A program made the position numbers and the translations under genes. From contig CBDDTF010000003.1 of NCBI GenBank assembly GCA_965233705.1, forward strand, positions 372,001 to 436,000: a stretch of 64,000 bases of DNA. Reading direction: 5' to 3'. This document shows positions 8,521 through 16,815 of the stretch, one piece after another (position 1 is the stretch's first letter; each line of letters begins with the position of its first letter). The notes under the pieces were generated by a model. It had not been told where the DNA came from. It saw only the letters and a program-made list of their open reading frames with translations, and did not search any database. The DNA is from Algihabitans sp965233705 (GTDB lineage: Bacteria; Pseudomonadota; Alphaproteobacteria; Kiloniellales; DSM-21159).

Positions 8521-9345
8521 TTAGAACGGGAAGATGATGTCGTAGATCTGCTGGCCGTAGCGGGGCTGCTGCACGTCCGAGAGGTGGCCCCGGCCGCCGT
8601 AGCTGATGCGCGCCTCGGCGACCTGGTCGAAGCTGACCGTATTGACCGCGGTCACGTCCTCCGGGCGCACGATGCCGGTGACCTGCAACTGGCGCAGTTC
8701 GTAGTTCACGCGGGTTTCCTGCCGGCCGGCGATGACCAGGTTGCCGTTCGGCAGCACCTGGGTGACCATGGCGGCGACACGCACCTCGATGGTCTCCTCG
8801 CGGTCGATCGTGCCGCTGCCGCCGGAGACGGAATCCGCGCCGGCGTCCACCAGGTTGTCGTTGTCGACGCCGTCCGGAAGGATCTTGTCCAGCTCGGTCT
8901 CGAAGCCGAGGAAGCCGCCGAGGCCGGCGCTCTCGCTGCTGGTCCGGCTGCGCTCGGAGGAGTTGGACATCGCGGCGCGGTCCTGGATGTCGATCACCAC
9001 CGTCATGATGTCGCCGACCTGGCTGGCCCGCTGGTCCTTGAAGAAGGCGCGGCTGCCGGGCCGCCACAACGAGTTGGCCTGGAAGTCCAGCGCGACCGGC
9101 CGCGGCATGGGCACGGCCACCGGCTGGTTGCCGTGGTACTGCGCCGGGTTCTCGATCTTGCTCATCTCCGGCGCGGCGCCGACCTCGGACAGGCGGGTCA
9201 GCATGTTGCAGCCCGGCAGCATCAGCATGGCGGCGACCAGGCCGAGCGCGGCGAGGTGGCGCGGCGGGCGCCGGCGGGGCGGCGCGGCGGTCTTGGCCGG
9301 GCCGGTTTGACAGGGCGTGCGCGGCGGCAGGGCGAGGCTGGTCAT
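8521..9345 (-). CDS. flgH: Flagellar L-ring protein FlgH
   Basis: 274 residues. A lipobox LPGC places the lipidated cysteine at residue 46, after a basic 30-residue lead (long for a lipoprotein signal). FlgH signatures follow: NSLWRPGSRAFFKDQRASQVGDIMTVVIDIQDRA and the terminal ISYGGRGHLSDVQQPRYGQQIYDIIFPF. It forms the outer-membrane ring around the rod. AAAGGACC precedes the ATG, and it follows flgA in the flgF-flgG-flgA-flgH run. Confidence 0.95.
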   Translation of the reverse strand: MTSLALPPRTPCQTGPAKTAAPPRRRPPRHLAALGLVAAMLMLPGCNMLTRLSEVGAAPEMSKIENPAQYHGNQPVAVPMPRPVALDFQANSLWRPGSRAFFKDQRASQVGDIMTVVIDIQDRAAMSNSSERSRTSSESAGLGGFLGFETELDKILPDGVDNDNLVDAGADSVSGGSGTIDREETIEVRVAAMVTQVLPNGNLVIAGRQETRVNYELRQLQVTGIVRPEDVTAVNTVSFDQVAEARISYGGRGHLSDVQQPRYGQQIYDIIFPF

Positions 9346-9421
9346 GACAGGGTCCTTTCCGTCCTTCGGGTGGCCCGTTCGGGCTCTGGTGTCGCGCCGG
9401 CAGGGCGCGGGGGCGTCTGGG

Positions 9422-10471
9422 TCAGTTGCCGATCGTGGCGTTGAGCGGGGTCACCATGACCAGGCCGGCGTCGGCCACCCGGCCGGTCACCACGGCGCTG
9501 GACTTCGGGTTGAGCACGCGCACGGTCTCGCCGCGCGCGCCGTCCTCCATGGCGCGGCCCTGGGCGGTGAGCTGCATCGCCGCGGTCTGCACGCGCAGCA
9601 GGACCATCTGGTTCTTCTCGACCAGGACCGGTTCGCCGACTTCGCTGATGCGCACCGGCTGCCCGGCCCGCAGGCCGCGGCGCGGGCTGCTGCCGATCAG
9701 CGCCTCGGCCTCGGTCACCACATTGCCGGCGACGCGGTCGGCCTGCTGCGGCAGCCAGTCGATGTCGCGCGCGGTGATCACCTCGCCGGCGGCGACCCGA
9801 CGGTTCAGCACCGGCACCTCGACGATCTCCAGCAGGCGGCCGGACACCGCCACCTGCAGCACCCGGCCGCCCTCGACCGGCGCGCGCAGGTCGGCGGCGA
9901 AGCGGCCGCTGCGCGGATCGTGGTCGATCTGGGCGACCTCCAGCCGACCGGCGGCGCTGGCCGGCAGGTGGCGGGTGAAGCGCGGGTTGTCGAGCTGCAC
10001 CGACAGGCGGGCCGGGTCGAGGCCCTGGTCGGCGAAGCCGTCCAGCAGCAGGCCCTCCAGGCGCGCGGCGTCGAGCAGGAACGACTCCCGCCGCAGCTTG
10101 ACCGTCTCCAGGGTGGAGCGCGGCCGCCAGGCGATGCCGTAGGCGCGGGCCACCGACCAGAGCCACTGGGCCTGCAGCTCGATCTGCTCGCCCGGCGCCG
10201 GGGCGCGGGCGATCGGCACGTCGGCCTTGGCGATCTCGCCGTGGAAAAGGTCGCCGAGGCGCACCAGGTCGCTGTCGACGCTCACCTGCGGCTTGAGCGC
10301 CACGGGCACGCTGGCGGTCTGCAGGGTCTCCTCCGCCACCGGCGGCTCGGCGGCGAGCGCGGAGGCGGCGGCGAAGAGGCCGGCGACCAGGCTGGCGGCG
10401 GCGGCGCTGCCGCGCAGGAAGCGGCGCGACCTCTTGGAGCGGTCGGTCTGGGGGCGGGGCGTGGCAGTCAT
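9422..10471 (-). CDS. flgA: P-ring assembly chaperone FlgA
   Basis: 349 residues with an N-terminal signal (hydrophobic stretch ending ASALAAE) and a C-terminal SAF/FlgA domain (VLNRRVAAGEVITARDIDWLPQ, RRGLRAGQPVRISEV, VLNPKSSAVVTGRV). FlgA is a periplasmic chaperone needed for FlgI polymerisation. The protein is longer than enterobacterial FlgA, with about 200 residues ahead of the SAF region, as in other alphaproteobacteria. AGAGGACC precedes the start. Confidence 0.9.
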   Translation of the reverse strand: MTATPRPQTDRSKRSRRFLRGSAAAASLVAGLFAAASALAAEPPVAEETLQTASVPVALKPQVSVDSDLVRLGDLFHGEIAKADVPIARAPAPGEQIELQAQWLWSVARAYGIAWRPRSTLETVKLRRESFLLDAARLEGLLLDGFADQGLDPARLSVQLDNPRFTRHLPASAAGRLEVAQIDHDPRSGRFAADLRAPVEGGRVLQVAVSGRLLEIVEVPVLNRRVAAGEVITARDIDWLPQQADRVAGNVVTEAEALIGSSPRRGLRAGQPVRISEVGEPVLVEKNQMVLLRVQTAAMQLTAQGRAMEDGARGETVRVLNPKSSAVVTGRVADAGLVMVTPLNATIGN

Positions 10472-10509
10472 GGCGGGGGTCCTCTCGTGCGGCCGTGCGG
10501 CGGCGGGGG

Positions 10510-11295
10510 TCAGCGCATCTGCGAGACGCTGCGCATCATCTCGTCGGAAGCCTGGATGACCTTGGAGTTCATCTCGTAGGCCCGCTGGGCAGTGATCAGG
10601 TTGGTGATCTCCTGCACGACGTTGACGTTGGAGGTCTCCAGCGCGCCCTGCAGGATGGTGCCGTAGCCGGGGGTGCCGGGCGCGGCCACGTTGGCGGCGC
10701 CGGACGCCCCGGTCTCCTTGAAGAGGTTGTCGCCGATCGCCTCCAGGCCGGCCTCGTTGGCGAAGGTCGCCAGTTCGAGCTGGCCGACGTTGGTCGGCGC
10801 CACCTGACCCTCGATGTCGACCCAGACCTCGCCGCTGGCGTTCACGGTCACGCCTTTGGCGTTGGTCGGGATGGTGATGCCGGGTTGGACCAGGTAGCCG
10901 TCGGGGGTCACCAGGTCGCCGTCGGGCGAGAGCTGGAAGGACCCGGCGCGCGAGTAGCCGGTCTCGCCGCTCGGCAGCTCGATCTGGAAGTAGCCCTTGC
11001 CGTTGACGGCCAGGTCGAAGGTGTTGTCGGTGACCGAGATGTTGCCCTGCTCGGTGATGCGGTAGACCGCCGCCGCCTTGACGCCGAGGCCGACCTGGAC
11101 GCCCGAGGGGACGATGGTGCCGGCATCGGACGAGGCGGAGCCGACGCGCCGCAGGTCCTGGTAGAGCAGGTCGTGGAACTCCGTGCGGCCACGCTTGTAG
11201 CCGGTGGTGTTCATGTTGGCGATGTTGTTGGAGATCACCTCCACGTTCATCTGCTGGGCCAGCATGCCCGTGGCGCCGATGCTCAGGGATCTCAT
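10510..11295 (-). CDS. flgG: Distal rod protein FlgG
   Basis: 261 residues, the usual size. The N-terminus MRSLSIGATGMLAQQMNVEVISNNIANMNTTGYKRGR and the C-terminus SNVNVVQEITNLITAQRAYEMNSKVIQASDEMM are the FlgG signatures. It forms the distal rod, exported by the flagellar type III apparatus. AGGAGA precedes the ATG; flgF lies upstream and flgA downstream on the same strand. Confidence 0.96.
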   Translation of the reverse strand: MRSLSIGATGMLAQQMNVEVISNNIANMNTTGYKRGRTEFHDLLYQDLRRVGSASSDAGTIVPSGVQVGLGVKAAAVYRITEQGNISVTDNTFDLAVNGKGYFQIELPSGETGYSRAGSFQLSPDGDLVTPDGYLVQPGITIPTNAKGVTVNASGEVWVDIEGQVAPTNVGQLELATFANEAGLEAIGDNLFKETGASGAANVAAPGTPGYGTILQGALETSNVNVVQEITNLITAQRAYEMNSKVIQASDEMMRSVSQMR

Positions 11296-11335
11296 GGTCG
11301 CGTCTCCTGTATTGCGGCCGTGGGGGCGAGCCGGA

Positions 11336-12094
11336 TCACGCCGAGCGGCCGGCCAGGCTCTGGATGGCCCGGCGCTGGCGCTCGTGCTCGGCCTCGACCA
11401 TGCGGCCGGCCGACTGGTAGCTGTTGACCGTCTGGATCATCTTCGACATCTCCACGACGCCGTTGACGTTGGACTTCTCGACGAAGCCCTGAAGCACCTC
11501 GGCCTCCTCGGCCGGCAGCGGCGCCTCGCCCTCGGCGCGGTAGAGCCCCTGGGCGTCCTTCTTCAGGGCGTATTCGTTCTCGAACTGGACGAGGCGCAGC
11601 CGGCCGACGCGCACTTCGTCGCCGCCGTTGCGGTCGTGGTAGGAGACGGTGCCGTCGCGCGTGACGTCGATGCGCCCGGCGCTGGCCGGAATGACCATCG
11701 GCTGGCCGCCCTCGTTGAGCAACGGCAGGCCGGAGGAGGTGACCACCTGGCCCTCGGCGTCCAGCATGAAGGTGCCGGCGCGGGTGTAGCGCTCGCCGTC
11801 CGGGCTCTCGATCGCGAAGTAGCCGGCGCCGTTGAGCGCCAGGTCGAGGGGGTTGTCGGTCGCCACCTTCGGCCCTTCGCCCAGGTCGCGCACCGTGGCC
11901 AGGTCCTGCACGTAGGAGATCTTGCGCAGCCCCGCGGGGACGCGGTCCTTGGTGTCGGCCAGGTACTCGACGAACATCATCGACTCGCCGCGGTAGGCCG
12001 GGGTGTCCAGGTTGGCGATGTTGTTCGAGATGATGTCGAGCTCGCGGCGCAGCACCGCTTGCCGGGACAGGGCTACGTAGCCGGGGGTTTCCAT
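11336..12094 (-). CDS. flgF: Proximal rod protein FlgF
   Basis: 252 residues from the ATG at 12094 (METPGYVALSRQAVLRREL, then DIISNNIANLDTPAYRGE). The end, EKSNVNGVVEMSKMIQTVNSYQSAGRMVEAEHERQRRAIQSLAG, is typical of FlgF. An upstream extension to 12202 is open but adds a basic stretch unlike any rod protein. It is first in the flgF-flgG-flgA-flgH run, divergent from fliL. Confidence 0.94.
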   Translation of the reverse strand: METPGYVALSRQAVLRRELDIISNNIANLDTPAYRGESMMFVEYLADTKDRVPAGLRKISYVQDLATVRDLGEGPKVATDNPLDLALNGAGYFAIESPDGERYTRAGTFMLDAEGQVVTSSGLPLLNEGGQPMVIPASAGRIDVTRDGTVSYHDRNGGDEVRVGRLRLVQFENEYALKKDAQGLYRAEGEAPLPAEEAEVLQGFVEKSNVNGVVEMSKMIQTVNSYQSAGRMVEAEHERQRRAIQSLAGRSA

Positions 12095-12417
12095 CGCGTC
12101 TGGCTCTCTTCCGTCCGGTCTTCGACCTTGCTGGTCGCCACGCCCGCCGTCTTTTGCGCTGCGGCGGGTCGGGCGCTGACGACGATGCAGGCCCCGTGCC
12201 AACTGCCTAACTTGCGGAAAAGGTTGAATTCCGGGCCCACGCCAGGGCGGCAGGAGAGGCGCCGTGACAAGGCCGGGGCGGCAAGATTTTCCGCTTCGGG
12301 GGGACGTCTCTGCCGCCGGTCAACCGGCTGTTAACCAGCCGCGCCCTAGGGTGCTCGGCAACAGCGGGGGCGGTGCGCCAACCGCCGGGCTCTCAGGACG
12401 AAGGATGGGCCGAGGTC
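12095..12417. promoter_or_regulatory. flgF/fliL divergent control region with CtrA-like box
   Basis: This 323-base gap holds no gene. It contains the second copy of GGGCGGCAAGATTTTCC (12276-12292). Further on, TCAA (12320-12323), seven bases, TTAA (12331-12334) is a one-mismatch CtrA box. The two elements lie one helical turn (11 bases) further apart than in the fliX region. Regulation is inferred. Confidence 0.5.
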
Positions 12418-12942
12418 ATGGCCGAACAGGCGATCGACGATCTGGGTGAGGACGTCGAGGTCGAAGCGACGCCGCGCAAGGGCGGCATGAGCGGCAAGAA
12501 GCTGGTCCTCTTCGTGGCGGTGCCGTTGTTGCTGCTGCTGATCGGCGGCGGCGCGGCGGCCTACTTCATGGGCGTGTTCGGCGGCAAGGAGGAGAAGGTC
12601 GCCGAGGAGAGCGTCGAAGAGGAGAAGGCGGCGAAGGCGACCGTCTTCCACGACCTGCCGGACCTGCTGGTCAACCTCAACACCGGTGGGCGCCGCACCA
12701 GCTTCCTCAAGCTCTCCGTCGCGCTGGAGCTGACGTCGGAGACCGACGTGGCGCGGGTGCAGGAGATGCAGCCGCGCATCATCGACTCCTTCCAGGTCTA
12801 TCTGCGCGAGCTGCGCATCGAGGACCTCAGCGGGTCGGCCGGCCTGCAGCGGCTGCGCGAGGAACTGCTGCTGCGGGTCAACGCCGCGGCGCATCCGGTC
12901 GAGGTGCGCGACGTGCTCTTCAAGCAGATGCTGGTGCAGTAG
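12418..12942 (+). CDS. fliL: Flagellar basal body-associated protein FliL
   Basis: 174 residues from the ATG at 12418. A short acidic cytoplasmic tail is followed by one transmembrane helix (LVLFVAVPLLLLLIGGGAAAYF) and a periplasmic FliL domain (DLLVNLNTGGRRTSFLKLSVALEL ... LRVNAAAHPVEVRDVLFKQMLVQ). FliL surrounds stator units at the C-ring. The longer GTG start at 12373 adds residues without a ribosome binding site. It leads the fliL-fliM-DUF6468-motE run. Confidence 0.92.
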   Translation: MAEQAIDDLGEDVEVEATPRKGGMSGKKLVLFVAVPLLLLLIGGGAAAYFMGVFGGKEEKVAEESVEEEKAAKATVFHDLPDLLVNLNTGGRRTSFLKLSVALELTSETDVARVQEMQPRIIDSFQVYLRELRIEDLSGSAGLQRLREELLLRVNAAAHPVEVRDVLFKQMLVQ

Positions 12943-12959
12943 CCGGCGGGACGGGCGTC

Positions 12960-14072
12960 ATGGCGGACGAGGACGGGCAGGACATGAGCGACGAGGAAGT
13001 CGATCAGGAAGCCCTGATGGCCGAGTGGGAGGCCATGGCCGAGGAGGGCGGCGAGGAGGAGGACGATCCCATGGCCGAGGCCATGGGCGGCAGCTCCTCG
13101 CGCGTGCTCGACCAGAGCGAGATCGACTCGCTGCTGGGGGTCGACGACGCCGACGCCGACGAGGAAGACGGCTCCGGCATCAAGGCGATCCTCAACTCGG
13201 CGCTGGTCTCCTACGAGCGCCTGCCGATGCTCGAGGTGGTCTTCGACCGCCTTGTGCGCATGATGTCGACCTCGCTGCGCAACTTCACCTCGGACAACGT
13301 CGAGGTCAGCCTCGACAACATCACCTCCGCGCGCTTCGGCGACTACCTCAACTCGATCCCGCTGCCGGCCATGCTGGCCGTCTTCAAGGCCGAGGAGTGG
13401 GACAACTTCGGCCTGATGGTGGTCGACAGCGCGCTGATCTACTCGATCGTCGACGTGCTGCTCGGCGGCCGGCGCGGCACCGCGGCCATGCGCATCGAAG
13501 GCCGCCCCTACACCACCATCGAGCGCAGCCTGGTGGAGCGGATGATGCACGTGGTGCTCTCCGACCTCTCCGCCGCCTTCGATCCGCTCTCGCCGGTCAC
13601 CTTCCGCTTCGAGCGGCTGGAGACCAACCCCCGCTTCGCCGCCATCGCCCGGCACGGCAACGCCACCATCGTCACCAAGCTGCGCATCGACATGGAAGAT
13701 CGCGGCGGCATGATCGAGCTGGTGCTGCCCTACGCCACCATCGAGCCGGTGCGCGAGCTGCTGCTGCAGATGTTCATGGGCGAGAAGTTCGGCCGCGACT
13801 CCATCTGGGAGGGCCACCTCACCGCCGAGCTCTGGCAGACCGAGGTCAACCTGGAGGCCGTGCTGGACACCGTCGAGCTGAAGCTGGGCGACGTGCTGAA
13901 CTGGCAGGTCGGCAGCCGTCTCGAGCTCAACTGCCTGCCGAGCTCCAAGGTCAACCTGCACTGTGGCGACGTGCCGATGTTCACCGGCTACATGGGCCGG
14001 CGCAACGGCCAGATCGCCGTGCGGATCGCCGACAAGCTGGTGCAGCAGTCCGAAGAGGAGGACGAGGCGTGA
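12960..14072 (+). CDS. fliM: Flagellar motor switch protein FliM
   Basis: 370 residues. After an acidic lead, LDQSEIDSLLGVDD is the N-terminal CheY-P docking peptide, followed by the FliM middle domain (RLPMLEVVFDRLVRMMSTSLRNFTSDNVEV) and a C-terminal SpoA domain (VLNWQVGSRLELNCLPSSKVNLHCGDVPMFTGYMGRRNGQIAVRI). It is the C-ring subunit that senses CheY-P. It lies 17 nt after fliL and overlaps the next start. The acidic lead of about 45 residues is longer than in enterobacteria. Confidence 0.96.
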   Translation: MADEDGQDMSDEEVDQEALMAEWEAMAEEGGEEEDDPMAEAMGGSSSRVLDQSEIDSLLGVDDADADEEDGSGIKAILNSALVSYERLPMLEVVFDRLVRMMSTSLRNFTSDNVEVSLDNITSARFGDYLNSIPLPAMLAVFKAEEWDNFGLMVVDSALIYSIVDVLLGGRRGTAAMRIEGRPYTTIERSLVERMMHVVLSDLSAAFDPLSPVTFRFERLETNPRFAAIARHGNATIVTKLRIDMEDRGGMIELVLPYATIEPVRELLLQMFMGEKFGRDSIWEGHLTAELWQTEVNLEAVLDTVELKLGDVLNWQVGSRLELNCLPSSKVNLHCGDVPMFTGYMGRRNGQIAVRIADKLVQQSEEEDEA

Positions 14073-14539
14073 GCTTCGCGCTGATCTTCGACGGCGCCCT
14101 GGTGGCCCTGCTGACGGCGACCATCGCCTATGCGGTGATCCTGAATCGCAAGCTGACCGAGCTGCGCAACTCGCGCGGCGAGATGGAGCGGCTGATCAGC
14201 GAGTTCGCCGAGGCCACCCAGCAGGCCGAACAGGGCGTGGGCAGCCTGCGCGAGCGGGCCGACGAGGCCAGCGACGAGCTTAACCAGCGGGTCTCGGCCA
14301 CCGAGGCGCGGCTGGACGAGGCCCGCAAGCTGGCCGACGACCTGGCCTTCATGATCGACAAGGGCGGGCGCCTGGCCGACCGGCTGGAGAAGAGCGTGAG
14401 CGCGGCGATCAAGACCGCCGATCCGGGCCAGCCGGCCCGCGCCCCGGCGGCCCCGGCCCCGGCCGCCCCGGCGGCGGGCGCCGGCGAGGACGAGTCGCCC
14501 GAGGCGAAGCTGCTGCGCACGCTTGACCGCGTGCGCTGA
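14069..14539 (+). CDS. DUF6468-type flagellar-cluster membrane protein
   Basis: 156 residues from a GTG at 14069 that overlaps the fliM stop (GTGA), with GAGGAGGAC just upstream, so it should be translationally coupled to fliM. One N-terminal transmembrane helix (ALIFDGALVALLTATIAYAVILNRKL) is followed by a long charged coiled coil (residues about 35-115) and an Ala/Pro linker, ending EAKLLRTLDRVR. The layout matches DUF6468 proteins of alphaproteobacterial flagellar loci; the function is unknown. Confidence 0.75.
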   Translation: MSFALIFDGALVALLTATIAYAVILNRKLTELRNSRGEMERLISEFAEATQQAEQGVGSLRERADEASDELNQRVSATEARLDEARKLADDLAFMIDKGGRLADRLEKSVSAAIKTADPGQPARAPAAPAPAAPAAGAGEDESPEAKLLRTLDRVR

Positions 14540-14572
14540 GCGGGCCGGGACAGGACAGGAGCTTCCAGGACG

Positions 14573-15286
14573 ATGCGTGTGCGTCTGCTTCCCCTCGTGA
14601 TCGCGCTGGCCGTGATCACGCTCGCTTTCCGGCTCGAGGCGCTGCGCGAGGGCGTGGTCGTGCTCGCCCAGGAGACCGCGCCGGCGGCGGCGCCGACCGA
14701 TCCGCTGCCCGCCCCCTCGGAGGCCCTGACGGAGCAGTCGGCCGCCGCCGCGGCCGAAGCCGAGGCGCAGCCCGAGGCGGGCGCCGAGACGCCGACCCAG
14801 GAAGCCGCCGCGCCGCCGTCGCAGAGCGCGGAGAACCTGCTCAGCGAGCTGCCGAGCGACCCCTTCGCCCTGACCGACAGCGAGATCGAGCTGTTGCAGG
14901 CCTTGTCGGAGCGGCGCGCCGAGCTGGACCGCCGCGAGGCGGAGCTGGAGACGCGCGAGGCGCTGCTGCGCGCCGCCGAAAGCCGGATCGAGGAGAAGAT
15001 CGCCGGCCTGGAGGAGCTGCAGGCCACCATCGAGGGGCTGCTGGTGTCCTACGACGAGCAGGAGGAGGCGCAACTCCAGTCCCTGGTCAAGATCTACGAG
15101 TCGATGAAGCCCAAGGATGCCGCCCGCATCTTCGAGGAGTTGGAGATGCCCGTGCTGCTCGACGTCGTGGAGAACATGAAGGAGCGCAAGACCGCCACGA
15201 TCCTGGCCGAGATGAACCCGGCCACGGCCAAGGCGGTGACGCTGGAGCTGGCCCAGCGGCGCGAGCTGCCGCTCCCGCGCGATTAG
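14573..15286 (+). CDS. motE: MotE-like periplasmic motility chaperone
   Basis: 237 residues: N-terminal hydrophobic segment, Ala/Pro/Glu-rich linker, a coiled coil (LSERRAELDRREAELETREALLRAAESRIEEKI), and a C-terminal MgtE-N-like domain (YESMKPKDAARIFEELEMPVLLDVVENMKERKTATILAEMNPATAKAVTLELA). This is the layout of MotE, the MotC chaperone of Sinorhizobium, and its relatives. CAGGAG lies upstream of the ATG. A structural role in the motor is known for the family; the partner here is not visible. Confidence 0.8.
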   Translation: MRVRLLPLVIALAVITLAFRLEALREGVVVLAQETAPAAAPTDPLPAPSEALTEQSAAAAAEAEAQPEAGAETPTQEAAAPPSQSAENLLSELPSDPFALTDSEIELLQALSERRAELDRREAELETREALLRAAESRIEEKIAGLEELQATIEGLLVSYDEQEEAQLQSLVKIYESMKPKDAARIFEELEMPVLLDVVENMKERKTATILAEMNPATAKAVTLELAQRRELPLPRD

Positions 15287-15347
15287 GTCGCGCGGGCTTG
15301 AGAGGGGGCGGCGGCATCCCGGGGTAAGTCGCGAAAGATGAACAGGT

Positions 15348-15362
15348 TTTACCTGGCATTAA
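15348..15362 (+). promoter_or_regulatory. CtrA-like box upstream of cheY
   Basis: TTTA (15348-15351), seven bases, TTAA (15359-15362) is one mismatch from TTAA-N7-TTAA, about 87 bases before the cheY start. CtrA binding is inferred. Confidence 0.45.
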
Positions 15363-15448
15363 GACCGGAGCGCTAGCTTCACACTCCGGATTAACCTTAT
15401 GGGGCCGAGCGACGTATGCGGGTCCCCGGACCGCTTTGGGAGAAGGAC

Positions 15449-15838
15449 ATGAGCGGCGTTGATATGAACATGCCGATCCTGATCGTCGACGATTACAAGA
15501 CGATGCTGAGGATCATCCGCAACCTGCTCAAGCAGCTCGGTTTCGACAATGTCGACGAGGCCACCGACGGGGCCATGGCGCTGCAGAAGCTGCGCGACAA
15601 GAACTACGGCCTGGTCATCTCCGACTGGAACATGGAGCCCATGAGCGGGCTGCAGCTCCTCAAGGAGGTGCGCGCCGACGGCAAGCTCTCGAAGGTGCCC
15701 TTCGTGATGATCACGGCCGAGAGCAAGACCGAGAACGTGGTTGCCGCCAAGCAGGCTGGCGTGACGAACTACATCGTCAAGCCCTTCAACGCCGCCACCC
15801 TCAAGACGAAGCTCAGCGCCGTCCTGGGCCACTTCTGA
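15449..15838 (+). CDS. cheY: Chemotaxis response regulator CheY
   Basis: 129 residues forming a single receiver domain. The acid pair is D14/D15, the phospho-acceptor D59 (in VISDWNMEP), the switch residue T89 (MITAES) and the lysine K111 (VKPFN). The ATG at 15449 is preferred over 15416 because GGAG lies directly upstream and the first beta strand starts at once. The DWNMEPM motif and the adjacent cheZ identify it as the motor-binding CheY. Confidence 0.94.
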   Translation: MSGVDMNMPILIVDDYKTMLRIIRNLLKQLGFDNVDEATDGAMALQKLRDKNYGLVISDWNMEPMSGLQLLKEVRADGKLSKVPFVMITAESKTENVVAAKQAGVTNYIVKPFNAATLKTKLSAVLGHF

Positions 15839-15863
15839 CGCTTAGGGAAAAAGGGGTGAGGGC

Positions 15864-16526
15864 ATGACCGCTCTGGCTCAGCAGACCGATCTCCAGACGC
15901 GACTGGCCGAGTTCGGCCGGCGTCACCCGGGGATCGACCCGAAGGACCTGGTGGAGGTGGTCGAGGCGATCATGACCTCGGCCGATGGCGATCTCTCCTC
16001 GGTCAATCTCAAGCTCTACGCCGAGATCGAGCAGCTCTCGATCTACATCCAGCGTGCCCGTGAGGAGATCGCGTCCTTGCGCCCCGACGAGATCACCGCC
16101 GAGCACCTTCCCGTCGCCGGCCAGGAGCTGGAGGCCGTGGTCGGGGCGACCGAGCAGGCCACCAACACCATCATGGAATCGGTCGAGACGATCGAGGGGC
16201 TGACCGAGCAGATGCCGCCGGAGGTGTCCGAGAAGGTCGTCGACGCGGTCACCCAGGTCTACGAGGCTTGCGGCTTTCAGGACATCACCGGCCAGCGCAT
16301 CAAGAAGGTGGTCGCGACCCTGACCCACATCGAGGAGAAGGTGCACGCGCTGCTCGACGCCTTTGGCCAGGAAGGTCAGAGCGAAGCGGTCCGGGAACGG
16401 GCCAGGGCCGCCAAGACCAAGGCCGACGACGGGCATCCCGACGCGGGGCTGATGAACGGCCCGCAATCCTCCGACGACGCGATCAGTCAGGAAGACATCG
16501 ACGCGCTGCTGGCCAGCTTCGACTAG
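15864..16526 (+). CDS. cheZ: CheY-P phosphatase CheZ
   Basis: 220 residues. The phosphatase helix CGFQDITGQRIKKVV keeps the two catalytic residues of E. coli CheZ (D143/Q147), here D140 and Q144. Long helices before and after fit the CheZ four-helix bundle. The C-terminus SQEDIDALLASFD resembles both the CheY-docking tail of CheZ and the FliM N-terminal peptide. GAGGG precedes the ATG, 25 nt after cheY. The stop codon TAG is the first three bases of a 64-bp palindromic repeat. Confidence 0.9.
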   Translation: MTALAQQTDLQTRLAEFGRRHPGIDPKDLVEVVEAIMTSADGDLSSVNLKLYAEIEQLSIYIQRAREEIASLRPDEITAEHLPVAGQELEAVVGATEQATNTIMESVETIEGLTEQMPPEVSEKVVDAVTQVYEACGFQDITGQRIKKVVATLTHIEEKVHALLDAFGQEGQSEAVRERARAAKTKADDGHPDAGLMNGPQSSDDAISQEDIDALLASFD

Positions 16527-16587
16527 AGCAGATGCCGACCTGAAGGACTCGCGACGCGATCTTTTCAGGCCGGCTGACTCTGCTCTA
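16524..16587. repeat. Palindromic repeat, copy 1 (begins at the cheZ stop codon)
   Basis: TAGAGCAG at the left end and CTGCTCTA at the right end are complementary. A nested inner palindrome (CCTGAA ... TTCAGG) makes a near-complete hairpin of 64 bases. The first three bases are the cheZ stop. It belongs to the family described in the findings. Confidence 0.7.
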
Positions 16588-16600
16588 CCACATTAAAGCG

Positions 16601-16662
16601 AGAGCGATGTCTCGCGACCGGCGGAACCGCGGCGCGGGTCCAGACGGTCGCAAATCGCTCTA
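16601..16662. repeat. Palindromic repeat, copy 2
   Basis: AGAGCGAT and the right end ATCGCTCTA are complementary, with inner CGCGACCG / CGGTCGC. It aligns with the reverse complement of the copy at 28560-28623 over most of its length, including GCGACCGGCGGA. Confidence 0.7.
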
Positions 16663-16735
16663 GAGGGATAGGCGATCTCAAGGGCGCGCTGCGGTGCGCC
16701 CGCCGGTTGCCAAGTATCGCTCTTACCATAGGATG

Positions 16736-16798
16736 CAGAGCGGTTTCCTGTCATCGGCGGACCCGCGGGCGCGGGGCCGTACGATCACAAGCTGCTCT
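16736..16798. repeat. Palindromic repeat, copy 3
   Basis: It has the core ATCGGCGGACCC and the right end ACGATCAC ... CTGCTCT, aligning position by position with the copy at 28635-28698. It lies just before the MotB-like gene at 16816. The 289-base gap from 16527 to 16815 is otherwise empty of genes. Confidence 0.7.
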
Positions 16799-16815
16799 CG
16801 CGGCGCGGAGGCGGC

